Numbered from the stretch's first letter, positions 51,336-61,801 are shown. The stretch: DNA of 64,000 nt from Aquimarina algicola (GCF_006443095.1 NZ_VFWZ01000003.1:434001-498000), one strand, 5' to 3'. Notes: generated by a model not told the origin, from the letters alone. A program made the numbers and translations.

Positions 51336-54320
51336 ATGAATAAAGTTTTATCACTATTATTATTTTTTACTTCTTTACTTTATTCTCAGCATCCATGTTT
51401 TTATCATTTAACTGAAAAAGATGGACTACCAGACTTTGAGTTTTATGATATGTTACTCGACAGTAATGGTTTTTTGTGGTTGGCTGCAAATAATGGATTA
51501 TTTCGTTATGATGGAAAAACATTCAGAAGTTATACAAACTCAGATAATACAGGATTATCTGTATTTGGCTTATTTGAAGATAAACAACAAAGGATTTGGT
51601 GTAATAATCTGGCAGGGCAAATATTTTATGTAGAGAATGATACCCTCAATACCTTTATAGATATTAGCCACTATACAACTGCAGAACGCGTACATGAGTT
51701 TGCAATCTTTGATGATCACCTTTATATTAATTCGAACAAAGAACTATTTCAAATCAATATTAATACTCGCAAAATTGACTTTTTAAGATCAGGGAACTGC
51801 GATAATAAAGACTGTCAAACTTTTAGTCTTAAAAAAATAAAAGATCAATTATGGTATAGAAAAGGAGAAAAATCAAAAGTTTTTACTATTCTTTCTAGAG
51901 ATAGAACTAGAGAAACAGTCGATATTCCTTTTTTATATTCTAGACTATTCAAAACCACAAATCATACGTTTTTAACATCTGGTCATTATACGTTTAATAA
52001 AAAATTATATTATTGGGATCAAAAAAGTCAAAGATATTTCGAAATCAAATTCCCCAAACATTTACAACCAAATCGAATCGTTGATATCAAAGAAGACAAT
52101 AAAGGTTTTATTTGGTTAAGTACTAATATTGGTGCAATTCGATTTAAGTGGAAGGGTAATGAAGCAATTGGTTTCAAGCATTTGTTCCCTAACAAGTTTG
52201 TATCCAGAGTGATCCAAGATTATTCTGGACATTATTGGTTTTCTACAATCAAAAACGGTATCTATATAATACCAAATCTAGATATTATATCATACACTAC
52301 TCAAAATTCGAGAATTGCAACTAATGAGATTAGGTCATTGACCAAAGACAGTGCAAGCAATCTATATTACTCTATTGATCATAAAGGGTTTGGAAAAATA
52401 GACATACAAAAAGATAGTGTTTACCCTTTTACAAAATTCTCAAAACACGTCGCTGAAATCACTAAACTAGAATATGAAAAAGATTACAACATGCTAGTAT
52501 CACTTGGGCATGGTAATAATTTATATACAATAGAAGGAAAAGAAAGATTAATTAGTGAAATAGGGTGGAAAGATTATAAAATTCTCTCTAATGATTTAAT
52601 ACTGTTTTCATCAATAAAAGGCTCTGGCATTAAAAGAAATAATTTTATTGAACATAAAGGATCAAATTCAGACATTATAGATTATGAAAAAATATTTCGA
52701 AAAAAAAGATCGTACGTCAATCACTACAACAAAAAAGAGCACAAAATATACATAGGCTATATAGACGGATTATTTGTTTATGACAAAAAGTATAATGAAA
52801 AGAAAATACTATATAATAACCAACCTATTTTCACCAAAAACATTAAAGAAACAGATGACGGTACGATATGGGTTTCCACTCATAAATATGGTCTTCTGGG
52901 GATTAAAAATGATGAAATAGTAGAGCACTATGACAATAATAATGGATTATCCTGTATAAAGATTAGACAAATAGAAACAGATGGAAATCATGTTTGGGTT
53001 TCTACAGACAAAGCACTACAATTTTTAAAAAGAGATTCAAAAAACAGAGTAGTTACAGAGATTACAACTATCGATCGTAGTGATGGGTTACAAGCTTTAG
53101 ATATTTTAGATATGCAAGTCATAAAAGACAAACTATTTCTTGCCACTCTCAAAGGTTTAATCCAAATTAATACTGAACAAAATTTTAACAATCAAATTTC
53201 TCCTTTAATTGCAATAGATCAAATTAAAATCAATCAAAGAGATACTATTCTCAAAAATAGCTATACGTTACCATATGATACTAATGTAAACATTAGTTTT
53301 AACTCTACTTCTTTTTTAAACCCAAGTGTAACAAAAAAATTTAAATACCGATTAAAAGGATCCGATATTGATTGGATTACAACTACTAGCCAACAAGTAC
53401 AATATTCTTCGTTTCCTCCGGGTCAATATATTTTTGAAGCAAAAGCAGTGAATCATGATGGTATTGAAAGTGTCGAAGCACAAAAAGTCACTTTCAAAAT
53501 TCTTCCTCCATATTGGGTCACCTGGTGGTTCTATGTTTTGATTGCAATTGCGGCAACTCCCTTATTATTAATTTATTTCACTATTCGAATTAAAAAAATA
53601 AAATATAGAGACCTATTAGAGCAACAAAAAAAGGATACCGAATTAGAACTCATAAACTCTAAACTTACCGCATTACAATCGCAAATGAATCCTCATTTTT
53701 TATTTAATGCACTTAATTCTATTCAAGAGTTTATATTAAATAATCAAAAATATAAAGCATCAGACTATCTTTCAAAATTTGCAGACCTTGTGCGTATCTA
53801 TCTCGAATATAGCAAACGTAACATGATAAATTTGGAAGAAGAGATAGAAACCTTGCAATTATATTTAGAACTTGAAAATGCCAGATTTAATGACGAGATA
53901 GAATATGATATAGAAGTAGAAGATGATCCCTCAATCATGATTTGTCAAATTCCTCCCCTACTCATTCAACCTTATGTTGAAAATGCTATCAAACATGGTT
54001 TTTTGCATAAAGAAGGAATTAAAAAATTAGAAATATCCTTTTCTTTTTCTAAATATATAGACAATAACATAATTTGTAAAATCAGAGATAATGGTATTGG
54101 TAGAGAAGCTTCTATGCAAATCAACCATGCCAATTCACGACATAACTCTTTTGCTACTGAAGCAGGAAAAACAAGATTAGAGCTTTTAAAAACAAGGCAA
54201 AACCGCAGAGTAGGAGTACAAATCATTGATTTGAAAAAGAATACCATTGCAATAGGTACAGAAGTTATAATACGAATTCCAATTATTAAGAATCATGAAA
54301 ATCGAAGCACTTATTATTGA
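51336..54320 (+). CDS. Sensor histidine kinase with two-component propeller (LytS/YpdA-type)
   Basis: 994 aa. Signal peptide 1-18 ending YSQ, then about 650 residues of Reg_prop beta-propeller repeats with GFLWLAANNGLFRYDGK, GFIWLSTNIGA and DDGTIWVSTHKYG as recurrent W-S/A-T motifs, a Y_Y_Y domain (about 655-725), one helix (about 735-755), a coiled coil and the His_kinase domain with His787 in QMNPHFLFNALNSIQE. The HATPase part has PLLIQPYVENAIKHG and a G-box DNGIGREAS. Its 3' end overlaps the LytTR regulator gene by 26 bp. Ligand unknown; the propeller often senses glycans or their breakdown products. Confidence 0.94.
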   Translation: MNKVLSLLLFFTSLLYSQHPCFYHLTEKDGLPDFEFYDMLLDSNGFLWLAANNGLFRYDGKTFRSYTNSDNTGLSVFGLFEDKQQRIWCNNLAGQIFYVENDTLNTFIDISHYTTAERVHEFAIFDDHLYINSNKELFQININTRKIDFLRSGNCDNKDCQTFSLKKIKDQLWYRKGEKSKVFTILSRDRTRETVDIPFLYSRLFKTTNHTFLTSGHYTFNKKLYYWDQKSQRYFEIKFPKHLQPNRIVDIKEDNKGFIWLSTNIGAIRFKWKGNEAIGFKHLFPNKFVSRVIQDYSGHYWFSTIKNGIYIIPNLDIISYTTQNSRIATNEIRSLTKDSASNLYYSIDHKGFGKIDIQKDSVYPFTKFSKHVAEITKLEYEKDYNMLVSLGHGNNLYTIEGKERLISEIGWKDYKILSNDLILFSSIKGSGIKRNNFIEHKGSNSDIIDYEKIFRKKRSYVNHYNKKEHKIYIGYIDGLFVYDKKYNEKKILYNNQPIFTKNIKETDDGTIWVSTHKYGLLGIKNDEIVEHYDNNNGLSCIKIRQIETDGNHVWVSTDKALQFLKRDSKNRVVTEITTIDRSDGLQALDILDMQVIKDKLFLATLKGLIQINTEQNFNNQISPLIAIDQIKINQRDTILKNSYTLPYDTNVNISFNSTSFLNPSVTKKFKYRLKGSDIDWITTTSQQVQYSSFPPGQYIFEAKAVNHDGIESVEAQKVTFKILPPYWVTWWFYVLIAIAATPLLLIYFTIRIKKIKYRDLLEQQKKDTELELINSKLTALQSQMNPHFLFNALNSIQEFILNNQKYKASDYLSKFADLVRIYLEYSKRNMINLEEEIETLQLYLELENARFNDEIEYDIEVEDDPSIMICQIPPLLIQPYVENAIKHGFLHKEGIKKLEISFSFSKYIDNNIICKIRDNGIGREASMQINHANSRHNSFATEAGKTRLELLKTRQNRRVGVQIIDLKKNTIAIGTEVIIRIPIIKNHENRSTYY

Positions 54321-55065
54321 TGATGAAAACAAAGCCAGAGCTTTATTGAATACTATACTAAAAGAATGTTGCCTGGAAATTACAGAGGTTTATGAAGCAA
54401 AAGATCTTCTAGAAGGAGTTTCGCTAATCAAGCAATACAATCCCGGTATTGTATTTTTGGATATTGAAATGCCTAAATACTCCGGTCTCAAAATTTTAGA
54501 GTTTGTAGACAGAAAAGACTTCAACTTTGAGATTGTTTTTACAACTGCGTATAGCAAATATGCAATAGAAGCTTTTCAATTATCAGCAGTAGATTATCTT
54601 TTAAAACCAATACATTGGAAACAAGTCCAAGAAGCTGTTCAAAAAGCTACAATACTTTTAGAAAAAAATCAAACTTATGAAAGATTACTTGGGTTATCCC
54701 ATGTACTTTCTAATCCTTCTTCTTATCATAAAATAGCACTCCCTGTAAGCGATGGAGTTCGGTTTCTAGAGCTAAATGACATCATATGTTTTGAAGCAGA
54801 TGGGATGTATACCAAAGTTTATATTTTGAATGATGAGGACATCTTGATCAGTAAACCCTTAAAACATTTTGAAAATCTATTGCGTAAAACCTCTACTTTT
54901 TTCAGACCTCATCGTTCTTATCTTATTAATATTACTCATGTAAAAAAATATATTAACAAGGAGGGAAATTATATACAAATGGATAATGGCGTTACTTTTT
55001 CTATTTCTCGGCAGAAAAAAGACGAATTCATTTCTTTTATGAATGTTTTTCAAAGGTCTAATTAA
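54295..55065 (+). CDS. LytTR-family response regulator
   Basis: 256 aa. Receiver (1-120) with Asp9-Asp10, phospho-acceptor Asp56 in VFLDIEMPKYSG and the Lys at about 103 in VDYLLKPIHW. LytTR DNA-binding domain (about 155-250): LELNDIICFEADGMYTKV, FFRPHRSYLINITHVKKYINKEG in pieces. It overlaps the propeller kinase by 26 bp and is its partner. Target genes are not obvious; the susC/susD pair and the lipoprotein downstream on the opposite strand are candidates by position only. Confidence 0.95.
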   Translation: MKIEALIIDDENKARALLNTILKECCLEITEVYEAKDLLEGVSLIKQYNPGIVFLDIEMPKYSGLKILEFVDRKDFNFEIVFTTAYSKYAIEAFQLSAVDYLLKPIHWKQVQEAVQKATILLEKNQTYERLLGLSHVLSNPSSYHKIALPVSDGVRFLELNDIICFEADGMYTKVYILNDEDILISKPLKHFENLLRKTSTFFRPHRSYLINITHVKKYINKEGNYIQMDNGVTFSISRQKKDEFISFMNVFQRSN

Positions 55066-55121
55066 TCATATTAAAGACTAACACCTCTATTTGATAAATT
55101 TTCTTTGAAATAAAAACATTT

Positions 55122-55157
55122 CAAAAAAAGAGCCACTATCAAAAGTGACTCTTTTTG
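55122..55157. terminator. Bidirectional terminator between convergent units
   Basis: AAAAAGAGCCACT and AGTGACTCTTTTT arms with a 6-base loop and A/T runs at both sides. It lies between the LytTR gene and the convergent lipoprotein gene. Confidence 0.85.
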
Positions 55158-55194
55158 TCTGAAAATTCGATTTTTTATAAACCTCAAGCTTTAT

Positions 55195-56781
55195 CTACAA
55201 GCTATTTTTAATATCATTCTTAGCTGCATCACTAATTTCCCATTTCATATCATTCTCAAAAAAATCGATCAGGTCACGTTCTGCAGAAAGACTCCAAATT
55301 TTATAAACATTATCTCTACATTCTTGATAAGCAAATACCCCAGAGCGATTAGGTATAGAAGAATCTTTGATGTATTTATAAAAGTTTTTCATCCAGAGAT
55401 CTCCTCCAAAATTTTCGTAGGAATAAATCAAGAGTCCACTCATCAAATCATTGATTGATTCCGTACTATTCCAAGGCATTAAACTTTGTTTCCATCCATA
55501 ATCAAAATCATAAGACGAAGAGTTTAAATAGGTAGTAAAATTTTGAACCATTCTGTTTCGAAAACCATCCCTGTTTTGTCCAAAATAATCTAGTTCCGTA
55601 TTTATAGAAGCGGTTAATATCACAGCCTGAGCATTATTCATACCCACTGTCCACCAACCGTAATTCGCGGGCTCTTCATTCATCGCCCAATCAATTTTTT
55701 TATTAAACTTAGGCAACCAGTAATTTCTATTGATTTCATACAAAAATACTTGAGGGATAGCATTAGATCCCATTGCAATATTATTGTACAAATTATCAAA
55801 AAAGGAGACTCCTGTAGACATTCCAAGTACACCGTGAGATGCCAATCCTCCCGAGCCGCAATTGTCTTTTACAATTTCAATCACTGTTTTCCCTTCATGT
55901 TCTGATGCTTTTCTCAGGTTTCTTAAACCTGTAAATTCTTGATATTTATCATCAACTTGTTGCAATAAATCTATTGCTCTATTCATAATCTGAGCATTTC
56001 TATCCGAAGATGTTTCTCCTTCTATCATAATTACTATTGATTCTCCTATCCAGGCAGTAGATTCTTTAGCTCCCACACAATGAGCGATCTGATAATTATA
56101 ATTAACTAATTTTGATTCGGCAGGTTCACTATTTGAAGTTACAGTAACAACATATTCTTTTACTAGACCATTTTCTGCAGTCACTTTATAAGTTACAGGG
56201 CTCGTAAAATCTTGCATAACTCCAGAAGCAGGGCTTATGGTAGCATTTGTCGAAATTTTGATATTTGGTACTAAAGATGCCAAATTAACAACATCTATGG
56301 ATAATGTAATTGTTTCGGTAAGTTCATCAATAGTTCCATCTATACCAGAAATAGTAAAACCGGTTATAGACGCATCATTAGTTTTAGTCTTTTTAACCGT
56401 TATTTGATAGTTAACTGTCGAGCCATTTTCTGCAGTTACTATATAAGTTACAGGCTTTGTAAAATCTTGAACAACTCCTGAAGCAGGACTTATAGTGGCA
56501 TTAGGAGAAACCTGAATATTTGGTGTTAAAGATGTTAAATCATTTTCATTAATGATAAGTGTAATTGTTTTTGTAGATTCATCGATAGTTCCGGTTACAT
56601 CTGCAATATCAAAACTTTTTATCACTTTTTGATTACTTTCTGTTTGACTACTCTCGGTTTCAGCACCTTCTATTTGATCAGTGTCTATAAAATCGTCATC
56701 ACCGTTACAGGAGATAATTATAAAATTAATCATAAAGGTTACCGACAATACAAAAAATAGTTTAGCCTTATTTGTTATCAT
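55195..56781 (-). CDS. Lipoprotein with a duplicated cadherin-like domain and unknown C-terminal domain
   Basis: 528 aa. Lipoprotein signal with Cys25 in IISC, a Gln/Glu/Ser/Thr-rich linker (28-52), then two copies of a roughly 78-residue beta domain (53-130 and 138-215). Both carry the pattern NATISPASGV-x-QDF-x-x-PVTY-x-VTAENG, as in DUF5018-type modules. The C-terminal domain (about 228-528) is unrelated and contains VFLYEINRNYW at 346-355, which looks like a peptidase HExxR-type site with Tyr in place of His, so activity is doubtful. I recognise no precise family. Alone between the LytTR gene and susD. Confidence 0.75.
   Translation of the reverse strand: MITNKAKLFFVLSVTFMINFIIISCNGDDDFIDTDQIEGAETESSQTESNQKVIKSFDIADVTGTIDESTKTITLIINENDLTSLTPNIQVSPNATISPASGVVQDFTKPVTYIVTAENGSTVNYQITVKKTKTNDASITGFTISGIDGTIDELTETITLSIDVVNLASLVPNIKISTNATISPASGVMQDFTSPVTYKVTAENGLVKEYVVTVTSNSEPAESKLVNYNYQIAHCVGAKESTAWIGESIVIMIEGETSSDRNAQIMNRAIDLLQQVDDKYQEFTGLRNLRKASEHEGKTVIEIVKDNCGSGGLASHGVLGMSTGVSFFDNLYNNIAMGSNAIPQVFLYEINRNYWLPKFNKKIDWAMNEEPANYGWWTVGMNNAQAVILTASINTELDYFGQNRDGFRNRMVQNFTTYLNSSSYDFDYGWKQSLMPWNSTESINDLMSGLLIYSYENFGGDLWMKNFYKYIKDSSIPNRSGVFAYQECRDNVYKIWSLSAERDLIDFFENDMKWEISDAAKNDIKNSL
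56125..56450 (-). repeat. In-frame tandem duplication within the lipoprotein gene
   Basis: The two domain copies are still alike at DNA level; for example CCATTTTCTGCAGT-type strings and AAAATCTTG-AACTCC stretches recur 255 bp apart (56171 and 56426). The offset of 85 codons keeps the frame. Confidence 0.8.
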
Positions 56782-57212
56782 AATATTATTTTGGCAAAAT
56801 GTTAATAAAATGCTAAAATATATTAACTTATTAAAATTCTTTAGGTCGACCCATACAGTTTCTATTATCAGAATAAAGTTTTTATTCCAAATTCAGCATA
56901 AAAAAAGAAAGTTCTATTGATTACTACACTCCATAAAATTGTAACAAGAATAAGGTAATCAACGTTCTAATAAATCGGTAAACTCCTCATTATAAAATTC
57001 TTAAATAACGTTTTTAGGAAGATTATTCAGCTACATATTTATATAAAGAATAGATGATTACTGTACCCAATTTTAAAATTATTAGTCACTAAAACGAATA
57101 CTAAACTTTACTGGTTTTTGATATACAGAATACTACCGGTTTTAATTTTTGAAATTAGAATTCAAAAACGATATAAAGAGTCAAATTTGAGTATTATATG
57201 CGGTTTTAAGCA
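56782..57212. other. Intergenic region without a recognised gene
   Basis: About 430 bp of A+T-rich sequence upstream of the lipoprotein gene and downstream of the susD terminator. It must hold the lipoprotein promoter. I see no open frame that looks coding and no strong repeat. Confidence 0.45.
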
Positions 57213-57247
57213 ATAAAAAACCACTATGATAATATAGTGGTTTTTTC
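57213..57247 (-). terminator. Terminator of the susC-susD unit
   Basis: AAAAAACCACTAT and ATAGTGGTTTTTT arms, 5-6 base loop, followed on the minus strand by a T run. It lies about 25 bp after the susD stop. Confidence 0.9.
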
Positions 57248-57270
57248 TTTATAAAAGTTTTAAGTCAATC

Positions 57271-58629
57271 TTATCGGTTTTCATTTTCCGGCGTAGGGAA
57301 TTGCTCAAAAATATCATCTCCATCTCGATCTAAAGGTCTTAATTCATCAAGACGATCAAATCTTCTAAGATCAATCCAACGATGTCCCCCTTCTGCATAT
57401 AAAGAATATCTTCTTTGTCTTAGAATTTCTGTCACTAATTCAGCTTGACTCGTACCTCCAGCATAATCTCCAAGTCCCGCTGCATTTCTTATAATATTTA
57501 TTGCATCTACGGCAGCAGTAGGATTTGTAATATGGTTTGCTTCTGCGGCCAATAATATTAACTCTTCATTTCTTATAATAGCAACAGGCGAAGTATTAGA
57601 TTCATAAATAAACACATCATGTGTACCCGTAAGGTTTGATTGTGTAAGAGGGTTTGGTTCTACAACTCCTGCTGAGTTTTCTGCCTCTCTAAAAACAACT
57701 TTGTTTAATCTAGTATCTCCTGCTTCTGCGTCGTCAATAAATGTAGGATGCGCAATTCGGGCATTAGCTCCTGTTGAATTTTTGGCAAAAAATAATGGGT
57801 TTGGAACGTCTGCACCAGTTAAAGCAAATGTGAAGTAAACACCTTTTGATAAATTACCTCCACTCATTTCCATAAAAGAATCATCAAGCAGCTCTAATAC
57901 TGAGGGATAGTTTCCTCTATACGCTTCTACTCTTGCCGCAAGAGCATTAGTAAATGCGATAAACCCAGATACTCCCCCATCGCCTTCGGTTGATAAGTCA
58001 TTAAAACCAGAAGGAATGCCAAATGGTAATGAATCTCCTGAATTAGATAAATCAGTAGCAGCATCAGTCAACATAGTGAAAATATCCGTTAATGCCTGTT
58101 CATAACTTACAAATGGTCCTAAATTTTCTTCATCTGCAACATCGATTCTAATCCCGTTAAGAAATTGTAAATTAAGTACCATAAGTAATTCATGTGCTTT
58201 AATTGTATTTAAAACACCACGTATTCCTGCTTTCTCTTCATCAGTAAACGTTTCTGTTGAATTTTCTAGACCTTCTAAAATCAAATTTACATTTTTGATG
58301 CTAGCATAGCGAGCTGCATAAGGATTTGTTGTATAAAATGTATTATTATCCAAAGTCCCTGTCAATAAATCAGCTGTCCATCTGGGATCAGAACTTTGAA
58401 AACGCCAATATTCTCTTCCTGCTACCGCTTGAGCATCGATTTGAGTACCTAATTGTGTTCTCATATCTGCAAAAACCCCAAACATAGCATCTCTCAATTC
58501 TCCCCTGCTTAAATCACTCGATATTGATTCTGTGCTTGGTCCATTTAAATCCTGCCCGTCTTCTACATCACAAGATATAATAAGCATTGCTACACATATA
58601 TATCCTAATAATATTTTATATATCTTCAT
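57271..58629 (-). CDS. SusD/RagB-family nutrient-binding outer-membrane lipoprotein
   Basis: 452 aa. Lipoprotein signal with Cys20 in LIISC. SusD-like helical fold with four TPR-like helix pairs; the C-terminal family signature is seen as ELILLAAEANHI and ILRQRRYSLYAEGGHRWIDLRRF. It binds a nutrient and delivers it to the SusC channel. It follows susC by 15 bp on the same strand. No glycoside hydrolase lies beside the pair, so the nutrient cannot be inferred from enzymes; peptide or small glycan are possible. Confidence 0.94.
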   Translation of the reverse strand: MKIYKILLGYICVAMLIISCDVEDGQDLNGPSTESISSDLSRGELRDAMFGVFADMRTQLGTQIDAQAVAGREYWRFQSSDPRWTADLLTGTLDNNTFYTTNPYAARYASIKNVNLILEGLENSTETFTDEEKAGIRGVLNTIKAHELLMVLNLQFLNGIRIDVADEENLGPFVSYEQALTDIFTMLTDAATDLSNSGDSLPFGIPSGFNDLSTEGDGGVSGFIAFTNALAARVEAYRGNYPSVLELLDDSFMEMSGGNLSKGVYFTFALTGADVPNPLFFAKNSTGANARIAHPTFIDDAEAGDTRLNKVVFREAENSAGVVEPNPLTQSNLTGTHDVFIYESNTSPVAIIRNEELILLAAEANHITNPTAAVDAINIIRNAAGLGDYAGGTSQAELVTEILRQRRYSLYAEGGHRWIDLRRFDRLDELRPLDRDGDDIFEQFPTPENENR

Positions 58630-58644
58630 TTTCTTATGTTTTAA

Positions 58645-61600
58645 TTAAAAGTCAACTGCTAGGTGAAACAATACCCTTTTTGATGATGGAAATGGTGTTA
58701 CTTCTACTCCTGTAGATAAACCTCCTGATCCAAAATTTGATACCTCGGGATCGTAACTATTATAATCGAAAATATTAATCAAGTTATTCCCTGAAAAACC
58801 TATCTTCACTCTAGATACATTTCCTTTAAAGGCGCTATCCAAAAATTTTGTTGGTAATGTATAATATAGCCCTATCTCTCTTAATCTCAGATAAGATGCA
58901 TCTTCTGTAAAAGGTGTTGCATTTCCTGATGAAAAAGCTCCTACTCTAAACGGTCCATTTGGTGTTACTCCTGCCGGGTCAAGGTCGATATCATCAAAAT
59001 CCGGACTAGTTCCACCAAAATCAGTAAGCAGATTTGTTAAGTTGATATTATCTCCACCTTCTTTCCAGTGCCATAAAAAAGATAATGTAAAATCTTTGTA
59101 TCTAAAGTTATTGGTAAATGTCATTTGAAAATCAGGCTCTGCGTCTCCTAAAACTACTAAATCTCCATCTGCATTATTCCCAACAATTTGAGTTACACTT
59201 TTACCTTCTTCAATTCTAAACGTACCTAGACCTGTACCAAAACTTCCTAAATTAAAAGGTGCTACATCTAACTGTGTAACTTCTGATTTATTCTTAAAAA
59301 ATAACACTCCTGTATTCCATTCAAAATCTTCTCCTTGAAAAACATTTGCATTTAAAGTTACTTCTACACCTTTGTTTTCAAGATCTCCCGCATTTGCAAA
59401 CTCTGTAGTGAATCCTGATGATGGTTCTACATTTGCTTGTAAAATAAGATCATCTACACTTTTGATATAATATGTGAATTCAAGATTAACTCTTCGCTTT
59501 AAAAAGCTAGCATCTAATCCTAGTTCTAATTCTTTTTGTCTTTCAGGCTCTATATTTGGGTCTCCCAAAGTTGGAGGAACCACGATACCAGCAACACCAT
59601 CGATTAATGAATTAGTGTAGGTAGTAAATAAAGCTCCATTAGGCGCAAAATTACCTGCTTCTCCATAAGCTCCTCTTATTTTTAACTGATTAAGGTTTTC
59701 AGATTCCCAAAGTCCAAAGTTTTGTAAATTAACTGCTAAAGAAGCTTTTGGATAATAGAAAAACTCATTTGCATCTCCATTGTTACTAGACTTATCACCA
59801 CGAATCCCTAGTGTACCGATAATTTTACCTTGGTAATTCACTTCTTCCTGAACAAAGAAACCAACATCTTCTTGTTCTTGTCTAAATTGATTTACTCCAA
59901 CATTCGCAGCTTGATCCAAATTATCTTCAAAAGCAATTAGATCAGAAGCAACAGTATTCACTGTATTTCTTTCAAAAGTCAATTTGGTTGCCCCGGCCTG
60001 TGTTGTAAAATTAATATCACTATCTGTTTTATAATTATGTACCAAAAATCCAGAATAATTCGCATCTTTATTTTCTGTATCTCCTACAGCAACCAATCCA
60101 TTTAAACCACCATTTGTAACCTTTTGGAATTGTAAAATCTTTGGAAAAAGAGCATTTGTTGTTAATTGATAATAATCTACCCCTCCACTTAAGATCAGTT
60201 TTAAATTAGATTTATCATTTTCAAAAAGTTTTATATCTAGGTTTCCTCCAATAATAAATCGATCAACATCTTCTCTGTTTGTGATAAGGTCTCTTGTCTG
60301 CAAAGGATTAGAAGCTGCATCTGGATTATCCGGATATACTCCTAATTCATTTGGAAAAAGATCTCTATAAGGAAGCGTAGATGTTAAAGATACTCCAATT
60401 GTGGTTCCTGAATTATCATTATTAAAGAACCCTCTATCAGCTTTTGAGTCTACATAATTTGTATTCAAAGACAATCGTATTTTATCCTTAAAAAAAGTAT
60501 GATTCAAGTTAAATCGTATAGATTTTCTGGTATACCCTGTATTTTTGACAATCCCATCTTCAGCATTATTAGAAAAAGCCGCATAATATTGTGTATTTTC
60601 TGATCCCCCAGAGATACTAACATTAGTATTAGAGATAAACCCTTCTTCTCCAAAAATTTCATCTTCATAATCTATAAGTCTACCCGAATCTCGAGCAGCT
60701 CTAAAAAGAGCAACTTGATCATTTGCAGCATCTCTCGATCTTTGTTCGGCAATTGGGTCTCCAGGATTAGGGTTGAAAAAGAAATCAAAAACCCTATCTT
60801 CTGTATAGGTTCTTTGTCCTCTAGAATTGAGTATTGTATTGAACCCTACATCTTGATTAAAAGAAATTTTGGTTCTACCTTGTTTACCTGTTTTGGTTTT
60901 AATTATAATAACCCCAGCAGCAGCTCTTGCACCATAAATTGCAGCAGCAGACGCTCCTTTTAGAATTTCAACACTTTCTATATCATCTGGGTTAATATCT
61001 GCAATCCTATTTGAAGGGTTATCTTGATTAGAAGCGTTACCTCCAGCGGCAGCTCCAGAAACAGCATTTAAACCAGCTCCAGAAATACTATTATTATTAA
61101 CATACACCCCATCAACAATGTATAGAGGTTGAGAATTACCATTTACAGAAGTTACCCCTCTTAGTCTAACAGAAATACCCCCTCCCGGTGCACCAGAACT
61201 ACGAGTAATTTGCGCTCCTACAAATTTACCGGCAAGTGCTCCATCTAATGTTTGAGGTGGTGTAAGTTCTGCCAATTCTTCTGCAGATACCGTAGAAACA
61301 GCATTAGCTAGATTCTCTCTTTTAACCGAAGTAGCTAAACCTGTTACAACTACTTCATCCAAAGCTTCAGAAGACTCACTAACTTGTATAGTAATATCCC
61401 CAGCCAACGATACCGGAATAACTTTTTCAGCAAAACCTAGTGCAAAAACCTTTAATCTTACTGGTAAGGAGTTTACTGTAATACTAAAACTTCCATCGAT
61501 ATCACTAGATGTTCCGTTATTCGTACCTTCTTCAACAATATTCATAAAAGCAGCAGGCTCTCCACTGCCCTCAATGACCACTTTCCCTGTAATGGTCTCT

Positions 61601-61677
61601 TGCGAAAGCAAAATTGTAGGAATTAAAAATAATAATAGCAAAACCCCCGTTTTGCCCCATTGAGTTGTTTTCTTCAT
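58645..61677 (-). CDS. SusC/RagA-family TonB-linked outer-membrane transporter
   Basis: 1010 aa from the ATG at 61677 (MKKTTQWGKTG); the longer frame to 61785 starts before the signal peptide. Signal peptide about 1-25, carboxypeptidase-like N-terminal domain (ITGKVVIEGSGEPAAFMNIVEEGT in pieces), TonB-dependent plug with the DEVVVTG box and the ESVEILKGASAAAIYGARAAAGVIIIKTK segment, then a 22-strand barrel ending in LFHLAVDF. Imports the nutrient bound by SusD using energy from ExbB/ExbD/TonB, encoded in part at 29-31 kb. A 17-bp palindrome lies upstream. Confidence 0.95.
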   Translation of the reverse strand: MKKTTQWGKTGVLLLLFLIPTILLSQETITGKVVIEGSGEPAAFMNIVEEGTNNGTSSDIDGSFSITVNSLPVRLKVFALGFAEKVIPVSLAGDITIQVSESSEALDEVVVTGLATSVKRENLANAVSTVSAEELAELTPPQTLDGALAGKFVGAQITRSSGAPGGGISVRLRGVTSVNGNSQPLYIVDGVYVNNNSISGAGLNAVSGAAAGGNASNQDNPSNRIADINPDDIESVEILKGASAAAIYGARAAAGVIIIKTKTGKQGRTKISFNQDVGFNTILNSRGQRTYTEDRVFDFFFNPNPGDPIAEQRSRDAANDQVALFRAARDSGRLIDYEDEIFGEEGFISNTNVSISGGSENTQYYAAFSNNAEDGIVKNTGYTRKSIRFNLNHTFFKDKIRLSLNTNYVDSKADRGFFNNDNSGTTIGVSLTSTLPYRDLFPNELGVYPDNPDAASNPLQTRDLITNREDVDRFIIGGNLDIKLFENDKSNLKLILSGGVDYYQLTTNALFPKILQFQKVTNGGLNGLVAVGDTENKDANYSGFLVHNYKTDSDINFTTQAGATKLTFERNTVNTVASDLIAFEDNLDQAANVGVNQFRQEQEDVGFFVQEEVNYQGKIIGTLGIRGDKSSNNGDANEFFYYPKASLAVNLQNFGLWESENLNQLKIRGAYGEAGNFAPNGALFTTYTNSLIDGVAGIVVPPTLGDPNIEPERQKELELGLDASFLKRRVNLEFTYYIKSVDDLILQANVEPSSGFTTEFANAGDLENKGVEVTLNANVFQGEDFEWNTGVLFFKNKSEVTQLDVAPFNLGSFGTGLGTFRIEEGKSVTQIVGNNADGDLVVLGDAEPDFQMTFTNNFRYKDFTLSFLWHWKEGGDNINLTNLLTDFGGTSPDFDDIDLDPAGVTPNGPFRVGAFSSGNATPFTEDASYLRLREIGLYYTLPTKFLDSAFKGNVSRVKIGFSGNNLINIFDYNSYDPEVSNFGSGGLSTGVEVTPFPSSKRVLFHLAVDF

Positions 61678-61801
61678 AATGATCTGTTTATAATGTTCCG
61701 TTAAATCTATTAAAAGATATCGATATATTAATGTTAAAACTAACAATTGTTTGCAATAAAATAAAATAAAACATACAAACACCACTACAAATAATGGCTA
61801 T

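Noticed and set aside
60715..60963. Plus-strand open frame within susC
   Set aside because: Antisense to the TonB plug of the SusC protein, with no plausible start or product.
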